From NCBI RefSeq assembly GCF_001469165.1, contig NZ_JABX01000023.1:1-64000 (forward strand): 64,000 nucleotides of DNA. The letters are read 5' to 3'. The stretch's first letter is position 1; each line of letters opens with the position of its first letter. Below, in pieces: positions 17,541 to 26,046 of this stretch. The DNA comes from Thiohalocapsa sp. ML1. Lineage in GTDB: Bacteria; Pseudomonadota; Gammaproteobacteria; Chromatiales; Chromatiaceae. The notes under the pieces are model-generated. The model saw nothing but the letters and a program-made list of their open reading frames with translations, searched no databases and was not told where the DNA came from. A program made the translations under genes and the position numbers.

Positions 17541-17670
17541 GGGCGTTCTCCGTTGTTGTCGGGGTTGTTGTAAGCGCGGCGGGTGCCGCGTAGCGTGGGA
17601 TCTCACGGTGCCCGCCCGGTTGGCGGCGGCTGGCCGGGCGCTGCGGGGGTTCGCTTGGTGTGCCGCGGCG

Positions 17671-17982
17671 TTATTCGACGATGTCCTTGCCGTCGATCTC
17701 TACCGCGTGACCGGGACCGGCGTCGAAGACGACCTTGTAGTCGCCGCTCGGCTTGTCGAACTCGAATTCGCTGTTCTCGCTCATCTCGCCCTCGATGATC
17801 GGGTTCCCCTTGCCGTCGAGGATGCGAATGCCGACGCCCGAGGCGGAGGAGCCGTCGGAGAAGCCGCCTTCGCAGAGCACCGTGCCGTCGCCCATGTCGT
17901 AGCAGGAGCAGAGCGGCGTGTGGGCGTAAACGGCGATGGGGCAGAGCAGGGCGGCGAGGGCGGCGTAGAGGGGGTATCTCAA
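17671..17982 (-). CDS. Small exported Cys-containing protein
   Basis: 103 residues: signal peptide 1-20 (MRYPLYAALAALLCPIAVYA), then a mature N-terminus beginning His (HTPLCSCYDMGDGTVLCEGG) with three cysteines and a Gly/Ser turn. The rest is a single small beta domain (GVGIRILDGKGNPI, then FEFDKPSGDYKVVFDAGPGH). The mature start is again a His, as in the DUF4198 neighbour, hinting at shared metal handling. It probably shares a transcript with the DUF4198 gene. I do not recognise a named family. Confidence 0.65.
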   Translation of the reverse strand: MRYPLYAALAALLCPIAVYAHTPLCSCYDMGDGTVLCEGGFSDGSSASGVGIRILDGKGNPIIEGEMSENSEFEFDKPSGDYKVVFDAGPGHAVEIDGKDIVE

Positions 17983-18078
17983 GGCGGATCTCCTTTGTTA
18001 AGGGAATCAGGAGCATGCCGGCGCCGCTGGGGGCGCGGCACGGGTATGCCCCCAAAGGTTAAATGCCAATTCAGGGAA

Positions 18079-18105
18079 TGTAAATAGCAAGTGTTCGTAT
18101 TTACA
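18079..18105. promoter_or_regulatory. AT-rich palindrome between the DUF4198 pair and feoAB
   Basis: Perfect inverted arms TGTAAATA (18079-18086) and TATTTACA (18098-18105) separated by 11 bp, flanked by a second layer AGGGA/TCCCT. It lies in the 328-bp gap between the divergent small exported protein and feoA, and is AT-rich in a GC-rich genome. A metalloregulator site is likely; the spacing is unlike Fur (contiguous) or FNR (N4). Confidence 0.6.
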
Positions 18106-18310
18106 CAAAGTCCCTTGTGGGGTAAGGTGTTTGCGCGATTCGCCCCTTCGCAGCATCCAACCCCATGCCCGCTCCCGCACACAACGCCCAGAGCCTCCGC
18201 GCCATGTCCAATCTCCTACTGCGCCGGTCAGCCTCCGGCCTGCTCGATTCCGGCTCGGACCTCTGTTCGGGGCGGGTCGTCAGCGCCCTAGACGGCGCAG
18301 GCCAGCGCCG

Positions 18311-18553
18311 ATGAAGACGCTCAACGATGTTCAGCCGGGCGGGCGCGTGCGCATCCGCCGGCACCTGTCCACGGGCGCCGTGCGCCAGCGGCTGCTGGAC
18401 TTGGGCCTGATGCCGAACGTGCTGGTGACGGTCGTGCGCAGTGCGCCGCTCAATGACCCCATCGAGGTCAAGCTCGACGCATCCAACGTATCGCTGCGCC
18501 GCCGGGAGGCGCGCACCATCGAGGTCTCCGCGGAGGAAACCGATCATGTCTGA
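18311..18553 (+). CDS. feoA: Ferrous iron transport protein FeoA
   Basis: 80 residues with the FeoA SH3-like fold: VRIRRHLSTGAVRQRLLDLGLMPNV, then VTVVRSAPLNDPIEVKL and a final VSLRRREARTIEV. Cytoplasmic partner of FeoB. ATG 18311 is chosen because the longer frame upstream has no FeoA content. It overlaps feoB by 8 bp, so translation is coupled. Confidence 0.93.
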   Translation: MKTLNDVQPGGRVRIRRHLSTGAVRQRLLDLGLMPNVLVTVVRSAPLNDPIEVKLDASNVSLRRREARTIEVSAEETDHV

Positions 18554-21095
18554 GCACGCATCGTCCGGACACCAGGGCGTGCTGGTGGCCCTGGCGGGCC
18601 AGCAGAACGCGGGTAAGTCCACACTGTTCAACGTGCTCACCGGGGCGCGTCAGCACGTGGCCAACTACCCCGGTGTGACCGTGGACAAGAAGTACGGCCA
18701 GTACGCCGATGACGCCGGTACGGTGCACACCGTGGACCTGCCCGGCACCTATAGCCTTACGTCCTTCTCACTGGAAGAGCGGGTGGCGCGGGAGTTTCTG
18801 CTCGACGAGCGCCCGGACGTGACCGTAAACGTCGTTGACGCCTCCAACCTTAGGCGCTCGCTGCACCTGACGCTGCAGTTGCTTGAGCTGGAGCTGCCGA
18901 CGGTGCTCGCGCTCAACATGATGGACGTGGCCGAGAGCAACGGCGTGCGCATCGATAAGACGGCGCTCGCCGAGCGGCTGGGTCTGCCGGTGGTGGCCAC
19001 CGTCGGGCGCAAGGGCGAGGGGCGCGAGCCGCTGCGGGCCGCCATCCGCGCCGAGGCGACGCGGCAGGCGGCCGCGCCGACGGCCCCGCCGCCGCCGGTG
19101 CGCTACGGCGCGCTGGAGCCGGCCATCGTGCAGCTCATCGCGCGCACGGCGCCGCAGGCGGGGCTGGACGGTGTGCCGCGGCGCTGGCTCGCGCTGCAAC
19201 TGCTGCAGGGCGACGCGGCGGCGGCGCAAGTGTTGGAGAAGCGCCTCGGCAGCGAGCTCGCGGGCCCCATCCGCGAGGACGCCCGCCGGTTCATCGAGGC
19301 CTTCGAGAGCGCCGAGGGCATCGAGGTGTCCGACCATGTGGTCGCCTGCCGTGACCGCGTCGTCGAGACGCTGCTCGACGGTGCCGTGATCGGGGCCGAC
19401 GACGGCCGACCGAGTGTCACCGACCGCATCGACCGCGTGGTGCTAAACCGCTGGGCGGCGCCGCTGTTCCTGGTGGCCACGGTGTTCGCGATCTATCAGG
19501 TGTCCATCGTCTGGGGCTACGAGCTGACCACGTACACATGGCCCTTTCTAGCGAAGCTGCGGGAGCTGATCGCCGGTGTGCTGCCGAGCGCGAATTTTTT
19601 GGTGGACCCCTACTCGCGCTCACTCGGGCTGTGGCTGGTGGACTCCGCGAACACGCTGCTCAACTATGTGCCGATCTTTCTGATCCTGTTCGCGGCCATC
19701 GCGATCATCGAGGACTCGGGCTATATGGCCCGCATCGCCTTCATCCTCGACAAGATCCTGCATCGCTTCGGCCTGCACGGGCAGAGCACGCTGCCCTTGA
19801 TCCTCGGCGGCGTTTTCGCCGGCGGCTGCGCGGTGCCGGGCGTCATGGCCACCAAGGGCATCCCGGACACGCGCGCGCGCTTCGCGACGATTCTGACCGT
19901 GCCCTTCATGAACTGCCTGGCCAAGGTGCCGCTCTACACGCTCTTGCTCGGCATCTTCTTCGTCGAGCACAAGTCGCTGATGATGTTCTACATCTCCACG
20001 ATGACCATCATCTTCGCGCTGCTCGTCGCGAAGCTGCTGACCAAGACGGTGCTGCGCGGCCAGGAGACCTCGCCCTTCGTCATGGAGCTGCCGCAATACC
20101 ATCTGCCGACGGTCAGCGGCGTGCTGCGCCGGTCCTTCGAGCGCACCTGGCAGTACATCCAGAAGGTGGGCACCGTGGTGCTCGCCGTGGCCGTGGTGGT
20201 GTTCGCGCTGCTACACCTGCCGGGGCTGTCGGCGGAGAGCAAGGCCGGTTACGAGGAGCGGGGGCAGGCGGCCGTGGCGCAGTTCGAGGCCGCGCTCGCG
20301 GAAAACAGCTATCGCGACGTGGCCCTGGGCGACAATCTGGTCCCGCTCGTGAATTACTTCACCGACTACAAGCGCGCCAAGCTGAACGCCGCGGGGGCCG
20401 CGGCGTCACAGCGTGTCGCGGAGAAGTTTGAGACTCGCAATCCCGACTTCTATCCGCTGGTGAAGCCGCCGGCCGGGGACCGCGACGCGAAGCGCGCGTG
20501 GGGAGCGCTGCGCAAGCTCGCCGCCGCCCGCCAGACGCTGCGCCGGGAGATGCGTGAGGAGCGCATCACCACGTCTATCCTGGGCAGCATCGGCCGTGGG
20601 CTGGAGCCGGTGACGCAGTTCGCGGGCTTCGACTGGAAGATCAACGTCGCGCTCTTGTCGTCGTTCGCGGCGCGCGAGAGCAGTGTTGCGACCCTGGGCG
20701 TGCTGTTCCAGCAGGACGACGACCAAAACGCGACGCTGGAGGAGCGCATGGGCGCCGAGACCCGCGCCGGCGGCGCCACGGGGCTGCTCGCCGTATCCAT
20801 GCTGCTGTTCTTTGCGCTGTATCCGCCATGCCTCGCGACCACGATCATGGTCAAGGTGCAGACCGGCTCCTACAAGTGGATGCTGTTTTCCATCGTCTTC
20901 CCGACCTTTCTTGGACTCGGCGTCGCGAGCGCCGTCTACAGCATCGGCACGGCAGCGGGTGCGAGCGGCATCACGGCGATGTCGGCGGTCTACTGGGGCG
21001 CCTTCGCGCTGCTGCTGCTGGTGGGACTGCTGAGCGAGCGCCAAGCTGGCCGGCGGCTGCGGGCGCGGCTGTCGCAGGCGGGGGCGGACGCTTGA
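18546..21095 (+). CDS. feoB: Ferrous iron transporter FeoB
   Basis: 849 residues. The cytoplasmic G domain has G1 GQQNAGKST (18-26), the G2-like NYPGVTVD, G3 DLPGTYS and G4 NMMD. The membrane part contains the Gate-like block GGCAVPGVMATKG with the conserved Cys and the second ALYPPCLATT block near the C-terminus. It moves Fe(II) across the inner membrane. An insert of about 130 residues between the two membrane halves (from about 20230 to 20560) is longer than in many FeoBs. Preceded by feoA and followed by the Cys-rich protein, so this is an operon. Confidence 0.96.
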   Translation: MSEHASSGHQGVLVALAGQQNAGKSTLFNVLTGARQHVANYPGVTVDKKYGQYADDAGTVHTVDLPGTYSLTSFSLEERVAREFLLDERPDVTVNVVDASNLRRSLHLTLQLLELELPTVLALNMMDVAESNGVRIDKTALAERLGLPVVATVGRKGEGREPLRAAIRAEATRQAAAPTAPPPPVRYGALEPAIVQLIARTAPQAGLDGVPRRWLALQLLQGDAAAAQVLEKRLGSELAGPIREDARRFIEAFESAEGIEVSDHVVACRDRVVETLLDGAVIGADDGRPSVTDRIDRVVLNRWAAPLFLVATVFAIYQVSIVWGYELTTYTWPFLAKLRELIAGVLPSANFLVDPYSRSLGLWLVDSANTLLNYVPIFLILFAAIAIIEDSGYMARIAFILDKILHRFGLHGQSTLPLILGGVFAGGCAVPGVMATKGIPDTRARFATILTVPFMNCLAKVPLYTLLLGIFFVEHKSLMMFYISTMTIIFALLVAKLLTKTVLRGQETSPFVMELPQYHLPTVSGVLRRSFERTWQYIQKVGTVVLAVAVVVFALLHLPGLSAESKAGYEERGQAAVAQFEAALAENSYRDVALGDNLVPLVNYFTDYKRAKLNAAGAAASQRVAEKFETRNPDFYPLVKPPAGDRDAKRAWGALRKLAAARQTLRREMREERITTSILGSIGRGLEPVTQFAGFDWKINVALLSSFAARESSVATLGVLFQQDDDQNATLEERMGAETRAGGATGLLAVSMLLFFALYPPCLATTIMVKVQTGSYKWMLFSIVFPTFLGLGVASAVYSIGTAAGASGITAMSAVYWGAFALLLLVGLLSERQAGRRLRARLSQAGADA

Positions 21096-21168
21096 TGCGC
21101 GGTACGCGTTGCGCAAGCAAGGCGACGACAGTCGTGTGACTCCGGCCATCGACACCTGAGATTCCAAC

Positions 21169-21450
21169 ATGAACCAAGCCGATACCGACCACATGCAGAC
21201 CGAGACGCAACCGCCACCGGCGGCGCCGGACATCAGCGCCGATACGGGCACGAACTGGGCGGACTGGGCCGTGGTCGCCGCGGTGCTCGCGGTGGCGCTC
21301 TGGTATCTCTATCGCAAGCTCTGGGCGAAGCGCGGCGGTTGCGGCGGCTGCGGGAAGGGCAGCGAATGCGCCGTGCGCCGCACGGCCGGCGCAGCGCCGC
21401 CACCGGGCAGCGTCGAGGTCAAGCTCGACCGCGGCAGCCCGGGGCGCTGA
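21169..21450 (+). CDS. FeoB-associated Cys-rich membrane protein
   Basis: 93 residues with one transmembrane helix (DWAVVAAVLAVALWYLYRKLW), then a short cytoplasmic Cys cluster CGGCGKGSEC. This is the layout of the FeoB-associated Cys-rich proteins that replace FeoC in many bacteria; the cysteines may bind iron or sense redox state. It lies 73 bp after feoB and ends 1 bp before the next start. Confidence 0.85.
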   Translation: MNQADTDHMQTETQPPPAAPDISADTGTNWADWAVVAAVLAVALWYLYRKLWAKRGGCGGCGKGSECAVRRTAGAAPPPGSVEVKLDRGSPGR

Positions 21451-21451
21451 T

Positions 21452-22423
21452 GTGCTGACCGCAGACCGGGCGTCGCGCGCAAGCGAGTCCGCGTCGAGCG
21501 ACCTCGCAGGTGCGGCGCCCCCCGACAGGGGCGTCGCCGCCGCGCCCGCCATCGAGGTCCGCCACCTCGCGCACCGCTACGGCAGCCGCTGGATCTATCA
21601 GGACCTAAGTTTCTCGGTGCCGGAGGGGCGAGTCGTCGCGCTGCTCGGCAAGAACGGCGTCGGCAAGACGACGCTGATCCGGCTCTTGATGGGCTATCTG
21701 AAGCCCGTAGGCGGGCGCTGCCGCGTGCTCGGCGAGCCGTCCCACGCCCTGTCCCCGGCCACCCGTGCGCGCATCGGGCTCCTGTTCGAGGGGCATCTCG
21801 CCTACCCCTTCATGAGTATCGCGCAGGTCGAGCGCTTCTACGGGCCCTTCTATCCGCGCTGGCGCCGCGACCTCTTCGACGAGCTGGTGGACCGCCTGGA
21901 GCTGCCCCGTGACCACAAGATCGCGAACATGTCCTGCGGTCAGCGCTCGCAGGTGGTGTTGGGGCTGATCTTCGCCCAGGACCCGGACCTGATGATCCTG
22001 GACGACTACTCCATGGGTCTGGATGCGGGCTACCGGCGGCTGTTCCTGGACTATTTGAAGCGTTACCTGGATCAGGGCGGCAAGACCGTGTTCGTCACGT
22101 CGCATGTCGTGCAGGACATGGAATCGCTGGTGGATGACTTGATCTTTCTGCGGCGCGGGCGTGCGGCGCTGCAGATGCCGCTCGGGCATTTCCGCGAGCG
22201 CTTCCGCTGCTTCGCCTTTGCGCCGGACGACGGCATGGCGCCTGCGGCGGACGGCGTCATCGAGAGCGTCGACCTGCACGGACGCGAGCCACTGCTCTAC
22301 AGCTTCGCATCGTCGGAGCAGCTCGCCGAGCACCTCGCGGAGCGCTGGCCGCGGGTGCGGCTCGGCGACGAGCAGCCGATGACGCTGGAGGACGCGTTCA
22401 TTGGGTTGACGGGGAAATATTAA
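21452..22423 (+). CDS. ABC transporter ATP-binding protein
   Basis: 323 residues from GTG 21452. Walker A GKNGVGKT at 66-73; a signature-like NMSCGQRSQVVLGL, in which the standard LSGGQ is altered to MSCGQ; Walker B DLMILDDYSMGLD, in which the usual catalytic DE pair reads DD (a substitution that may slow hydrolysis); and the H-loop in VFVTSHVVQDME. The closest style is the ABC-2 type export/gliding ATPases. It pairs with the membrane proteins at 22494 and 23166. The position directly behind feoAB and the Cys-rich gene points to a linked iron-related transporter. Confidence 0.85.
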   Translation: MLTADRASRASESASSDLAGAAPPDRGVAAAPAIEVRHLAHRYGSRWIYQDLSFSVPEGRVVALLGKNGVGKTTLIRLLMGYLKPVGGRCRVLGEPSHALSPATRARIGLLFEGHLAYPFMSIAQVERFYGPFYPRWRRDLFDELVDRLELPRDHKIANMSCGQRSQVVLGLIFAQDPDLMILDDYSMGLDAGYRRLFLDYLKRYLDQGGKTVFVTSHVVQDMESLVDDLIFLRRGRAALQMPLGHFRERFRCFAFAPDDGMAPAADGVIESVDLHGREPLLYSFASSEQLAEHLAERWPRVRLGDEQPMTLEDAFIGLTGKY

Positions 22424-22493
22424 CGGGAGGGCCGAGGAACCAGCGCCCGACGGAGTCGGCACACCCAGGCTTTCGACACCACGGCTGAAACCC

Positions 22494-23159
22494 ATGCTGC
22501 GCGCGATCTTTCTCAAGGAATGGCTCAAGCTCCGCTGGTCCTTGTTCGGGCTGCTGCTATTGCATCTGTGCCTGCTCGGCTATCTGTGGCTCCGCCTGCG
22601 CCATCAGTTTCAGGTGGAGCACTCGGAGATGATCTGGTACTGGGTGTTCGAGCTGCGCCGGTTGCTCTACGACCAGCTCATGCTGCTGCCGGCGCTGACG
22701 GGCGTGGTCATCGCCGTGGCGCAGTTCGGCCCGGAGATGCTGGGCGGGCGCTTTCGCCTGTCGCTGCATTTGCCGGTGCGCGGCGACCTGCTGGTCTGGG
22801 CCTGGGTGGCCTTTGGCGCCGGCGTCGGGGCGCTGTTGGCGCTGCTGGATGTGGTGGGGCTGTACGGGCTGATCGGCCTGTTTTTTCCGCGCGAGGCGGC
22901 GGCAAGCGCCGTGCTGACGGCGCTGCCCTGGCTGCTCGGCGGCTGGGTGGCCTATGTCGGCACCACGCTGGTGCTGCTGGAGCCGGCCGCGGCGCGGCGG
23001 GTCGTGTATCTGGTGCTCGGGCTCGCCTTTCTGGCGCTCCTGTACCGGCACCGCGGCTACCAGGAGTACGACCGCATCCTGCCGGCGCTGATTGCGGCCT
23101 CACTGCTGCTGGTGCCCGCCGTGATCCTGCCTGCCCACCGTTATCGCCACCGGAGCTGA
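22494..23159 (+). CDS. ABC-2-like membrane subunit
   Basis: 221 residues, six hydrophobic segments, starting FLKEWLKLRWSLFGLLLLH, which is the usual amphipathic start of ABC-2 permease subunits. RRLLYDQLMLLPALTGVVIAVAQFGPEMLGGR resembles the EM(S/A)xxRxxLxLxLP region of those permeases. It lies between the ATPase and DUF4857 genes, with 6 bp to the latter. It probably forms the membrane channel with the DUF4857 protein. No substrate is visible. Confidence 0.7.
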   Translation: MLRAIFLKEWLKLRWSLFGLLLLHLCLLGYLWLRLRHQFQVEHSEMIWYWVFELRRLLYDQLMLLPALTGVVIAVAQFGPEMLGGRFRLSLHLPVRGDLLVWAWVAFGAGVGALLALLDVVGLYGLIGLFFPREAAASAVLTALPWLLGGWVAYVGTTLVLLEPAAARRVVYLVLGLAFLALLYRHRGYQEYDRILPALIAASLLLVPAVILPAHRYRHRS

Positions 23160-23165
23160 CCCGCC

Positions 23166-24473
23166 ATGACCGCCCACATTGCCCGCTGGTCGCTCATGCT
23201 GCTCGCCGTCTTCCTGCTGGCGGTGTGGTTGCCGCTTGCGAAGGAGCTGTTGTTCGGCTACCGCTATGGCAAGACGGACCTCTTCTACAGCCCGGTCATC
23301 GAGCGCTTTGTCTACACGGAGCTGCTGGGCGACGGGCATCAGTTTATCTACCGCGACGATGCCGGTAACGACTACACGCGCGAGGCCTTTGAGGCGCTGA
23401 TCCCGTTTATCTACTACAAGAACATGGAGATCTGGGGCAGGCTGCCGCTTCTGATCCAAGGCCAAAGCTTCGATAAGGCCGCGATCCAGGCCGAGCGCCT
23501 GGTGCTGCAGCTCGACCCGGACGAGTTGCCCGGTCACACGCCGCGCATCGGGCTCTATCCGCTGTTGGAGTCCAATCCCGGCCGTGCCCGGCTCAGTTTT
23601 CCGGAGGACATCATGCGCCCCGGCGCCGCGCTGACCTTCATCGGCTCCGATGCGAATCGCGTGGACCCCGCGCTGACCCTGACCTTCACGGCGGCGCTAC
23701 GCGAGGCCGGCTTCGCCTTCCCCGTGCGCGCGACCTTCGGGCGTGTGTCCATCCTGAAGGCCTTCGACGCCGGTTACTTCCTGGTCGATGCCGATGGCGG
23801 GCTGTTCCATCTCAAGCGGGTGGACGGTGCGCCCGCCGTCGCCCGGGTGGCGCTGCCCGAGGGCGTTGCGGTGCGCCATGTCAAGGTCGCCGAGAACCGG
23901 CGCGGCGAGCATCTCGGGCTCCTGCTCGCCACGGACGGCCGGTTGTTCCTGTTGGGCAAGCAGGACTACGTGCTGACGCCGCTGCCGCTGCCGGGCTACG
24001 ATCCGGACCGCATGGAGGTCAAGATCCTGTTCAATCCGCTCCAGCGCACGGCGGTGTATTCCGACCACCGGGAGATCCGCGCCGTCGCCATGGACCGGGA
24101 CTTCCGACCCATCGCCGAGTACGGCCGCGAGATGGCCATGGCCCGGCCGCGGCCGGTGGACCGGGTCTGGAGCGCGCTGTTGCCTTTCGAGCTAGTGCTG
24201 TCGGACCCGAACAGCCGCTATCTCCGCCTGGATCTCCGCCTGCATGGCCGGAGCGCCGCCATTGGCATCGCCGTCGCGCTGCTCGCGGCCTTGCTGCTGC
24301 TCCGCCGCCGCGGCCTGTCCTGGTTGGCGCTGCTGCCGTCCCTGGTGTTTGTGGCCGTGACGGGGCTCTACGGCCTCCTCGCGTTGCTGCTGTTTCCGCC
24401 GGAGCGGGCCTTGGGCGTCGAGCCGGAGCCTGCACACGCGCGAGCGCTGAGCCCCGCCCCGGCGGGTGACTGA
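23166..24473 (+). CDS. DUF4857 membrane protein
   Basis: 435 residues. One N-terminal transmembrane helix (7-27), a large extracytoplasmic domain (about 30-365) and two or three C-terminal helices (IGIAVALLAALLLLRRR onward). The KTDLFYSPVIERFVY and FEALIPFIYYKNMEIWG blocks are ones I associate with DUF4857, a family found beside ABC ATPases and Feo genes, also in Bacteroidetes. The periplasmic domain has a beta-propeller-like rhythm. It overlaps the next gene by 8 bp. It is the third component of the ABC set; the function is unknown. Confidence 0.7.
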   Translation: MTAHIARWSLMLLAVFLLAVWLPLAKELLFGYRYGKTDLFYSPVIERFVYTELLGDGHQFIYRDDAGNDYTREAFEALIPFIYYKNMEIWGRLPLLIQGQSFDKAAIQAERLVLQLDPDELPGHTPRIGLYPLLESNPGRARLSFPEDIMRPGAALTFIGSDANRVDPALTLTFTAALREAGFAFPVRATFGRVSILKAFDAGYFLVDADGGLFHLKRVDGAPAVARVALPEGVAVRHVKVAENRRGEHLGLLLATDGRLFLLGKQDYVLTPLPLPGYDPDRMEVKILFNPLQRTAVYSDHREIRAVAMDRDFRPIAEYGREMAMARPRPVDRVWSALLPFELVLSDPNSRYLRLDLRLHGRSAAIGIAVALLAALLLLRRRGLSWLALLPSLVFVAVTGLYGLLALLLFPPERALGVEPEPAHARALSPAPAGD

Positions 24474-25152
24474 CCCGCCGGCCGTGGACGTGCTGAACCT
24501 CCTCGGCGGTGCCCGCAAGCAGCCGAGCGCCCCGGCGCTGCTGGTGGTGGGGGCACACCGCGAGGAGCGTGCCTTTGGCGAGGCGGTCGCCGCGCGCTTG
24601 CCGGGGGCGGGATTCGATGTGCTGCGCATCGAGCGCGGACTCTCCGGTCGCCGCCCGGGGCCTGAGGCGCTCGACGCCTATCGCCGCCGCCATCGCGCCC
24701 TCTATGAGCAGATCCTCGGCCACATCAGGCCGACCCACCACGTCGTGCTGGATCTGCACACCGGCTTCGATGAGTCGGGCCTGTGCGCGGAGGTGCTGTC
24801 GGCCGACCCCTTGCTGCTCGGCTGTATCGAGCGGGCCGGCTCAGCCGGCGTGGCGCCTGCGCTGGGCGTCAGCAGGCTGCGCGGCGTGCAGCTCGTCGCC
24901 GAGTGCCCGTTGGATGGCCGGCCGGATGCCACCGCCGGCACGTGCGCGCCGCGCGCCGGTTGGCCCCGGCTCAAGCCCGACATCCCGGCCGCCGTCTGGC
25001 ACGTCGAGCATCCCCTCTACATCGGCGTCGAGATCTACCTGCCCGGCGCGCCCGGCACGGCGGGCATCGAGTTCGGCGCCGCCGTGGTCACCGCCGCCGC
25101 GCGCTGCGGGCTGAACCTCATGGCGACGCGGGAGCACACCGCCGTCCGCTGA
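24466..25152 (+). CDS. AstE/AspA-like zinc hydrolase
   Basis: 228 residues from GTG 24466, overlapping the DUF4857 gene by 8 bp. LLVVGAHREERAFGEAVAARL corresponds to the GxHGxExxG zinc motif of succinylglutamate desuccinylase/aspartoacylase (M14-like) enzymes, but reads HREE. VVLDLHTGF matches their DLHTG with the third ligand His. VEHPLYIGVEIYLPG would carry the later Glu. Such enzymes remove acyl or amino groups from small amino-acid conjugates. In an iron/ABC operon, it could process a metal-chelating amino acid derivative moved by the transporter; that is inference. Confidence 0.55.
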   Translation: MTDPPAVDVLNLLGGARKQPSAPALLVVGAHREERAFGEAVAARLPGAGFDVLRIERGLSGRRPGPEALDAYRRRHRALYEQILGHIRPTHHVVLDLHTGFDESGLCAEVLSADPLLLGCIERAGSAGVAPALGVSRLRGVQLVAECPLDGRPDATAGTCAPRAGWPRLKPDIPAAVWHVEHPLYIGVEIYLPGAPGTAGIEFGAAVVTAAARCGLNLMATREHTAVR

Positions 25153-25226
25153 GCTGGAGGCCGACACCTGCCGGTCGGCCCGCAGCCGGAGCGATTCGGC
25201 GTGGGGGCCTGATGGCTCGACGCTTT

Positions 25227-25245
25227 GCGAATAGGACTAATTCGC
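25227..25245. promoter_or_regulatory. GCGAAT-N7-ATTCGC palindrome before the HMA_2 gene
   Basis: Arms GCGAAT (25227-25232) and ATTCGC (25240-25245) with spacer AGGACTA, 54 bp before ATG 25299. The same arms and spacing occur at 25913 with a Fur-like centre, suggesting one regulator for both. Confidence 0.6.
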
Positions 25246-25298
25246 GATAGCATAACCGCACTTTCATTATCGTTAATCAAGCTGCGGGGCCATTCGCC

Positions 25299-25886
25299 AT
25301 GCTCCAGATCAAACACCAGGTGCCCGGCAGGGTCCGCTTTCACGTCGAGAAGTCTCGTGCCGATGTTGGAGCGGCCGCCGTCGGGCTCGATGACCTTGCG
25401 GCGGTCCTGCGCCGGCAGCCGGGCGTCCGGCAGGTCAGGCTGAACAGCGCCTGCGGAAGCCTCGTGCTGCACTACGACCCGGCGCGCACCACGGCGGCGG
25501 CCCTGCGCGAGGCCGCGCTGGCGCGCCCGCCCGCGGTGGGCGCTGAGGGCATCGCGCGGCTGGTGCGCGGCTGGCGCTGGCTGTCGCCGGCGCCGGTCCT
25601 GCGCAAGCCCGTCGCGGGCTGTCGCCTGTGTCGGTTGCAACTGCGCATCGCGCGCTGGCTCACGCGCTCCACGCTGCGTTGTTGGTGGCAGGAGTGGCGC
25701 CGCGGCGGCGACCAGGCCAAGGCCCCGCGCCGTCTGCGCCCGCTGATCGGCACGGTGTCCGGCGGCACGCGGCGGCTGCCGGCGGCGGCTGACCCGCGGC
25801 GCCTCCGGTTGTCGCGCTCAACGCCTGTGCGGCTCGTCTTGCCCGCACCTGCCCGACATCAATCCCGGCTGCACGAGGCGGCTTGA
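25299..25886 (+). CDS. HMA_2-type heavy-metal-associated domain protein
   Basis: 195 residues. QVPGRVRFHVEKSR, then LAAVLRRQPGVRQVRLNSACGSLVLHYDP, is the HMA_2 pattern (RVRxxxP, PGVxxVxxNxxTGSLxVxYD). It lacks the classical CxxC metal site. The C-terminal half is very basic, with CRLCRLQLRIARWLTRSTLRCWW in two pieces, and may be a membrane-facing or partner-binding tail. The same domain type starts the P-type ATPase at 49498. It sits alone behind a GCGAAT-N7-ATTCGC site. It may assist a metal transporter; no enzyme motif. Confidence 0.6.
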   Translation: MLQIKHQVPGRVRFHVEKSRADVGAAAVGLDDLAAVLRRQPGVRQVRLNSACGSLVLHYDPARTTAAALREAALARPPAVGAEGIARLVRGWRWLSPAPVLRKPVAGCRLCRLQLRIARWLTRSTLRCWWQEWRRGGDQAKAPRRLRPLIGTVSGGTRRLPAAADPRRLRLSRSTPVRLVLPAPARHQSRLHEAA

Positions 25887-25912
25887 CCCCGGGGTGTCGA
25901 TGCGGTTAACCT

Positions 25913-25931
25913 GCGAATGAGAATGATTCGC
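25913..25931 (+). promoter_or_regulatory. Fur-like palindrome before the HemS-like gene
   Basis: GCGAATGAGAATGATTCGC has 6-bp arms around GAGAATG, combining a Fur-type GAGAATGATT core with the GCGAAT/ATTCGC arms seen at 25227 and in part at 11412. It lies 116 bp before ATG 26047. Confidence 0.7.
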
Positions 25932-26046
25932 AAGCGTCTGCACCACGCCAACTGCCGGTGATTGGGTCGACAGCAGTCACCGCGGCCAGCTAAGTGTTTC
26001 TTCCCATTGCATGCATCGGCTCCGCCGATGCCGAGGAGACCCTGGC

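Noticed and set aside
23774-25167. Other-strand frames under the DUF4857 and hydrolase genes
   Set aside because: Shadows; the plus-strand frames overlap in operon fashion and carry recognisable motifs.
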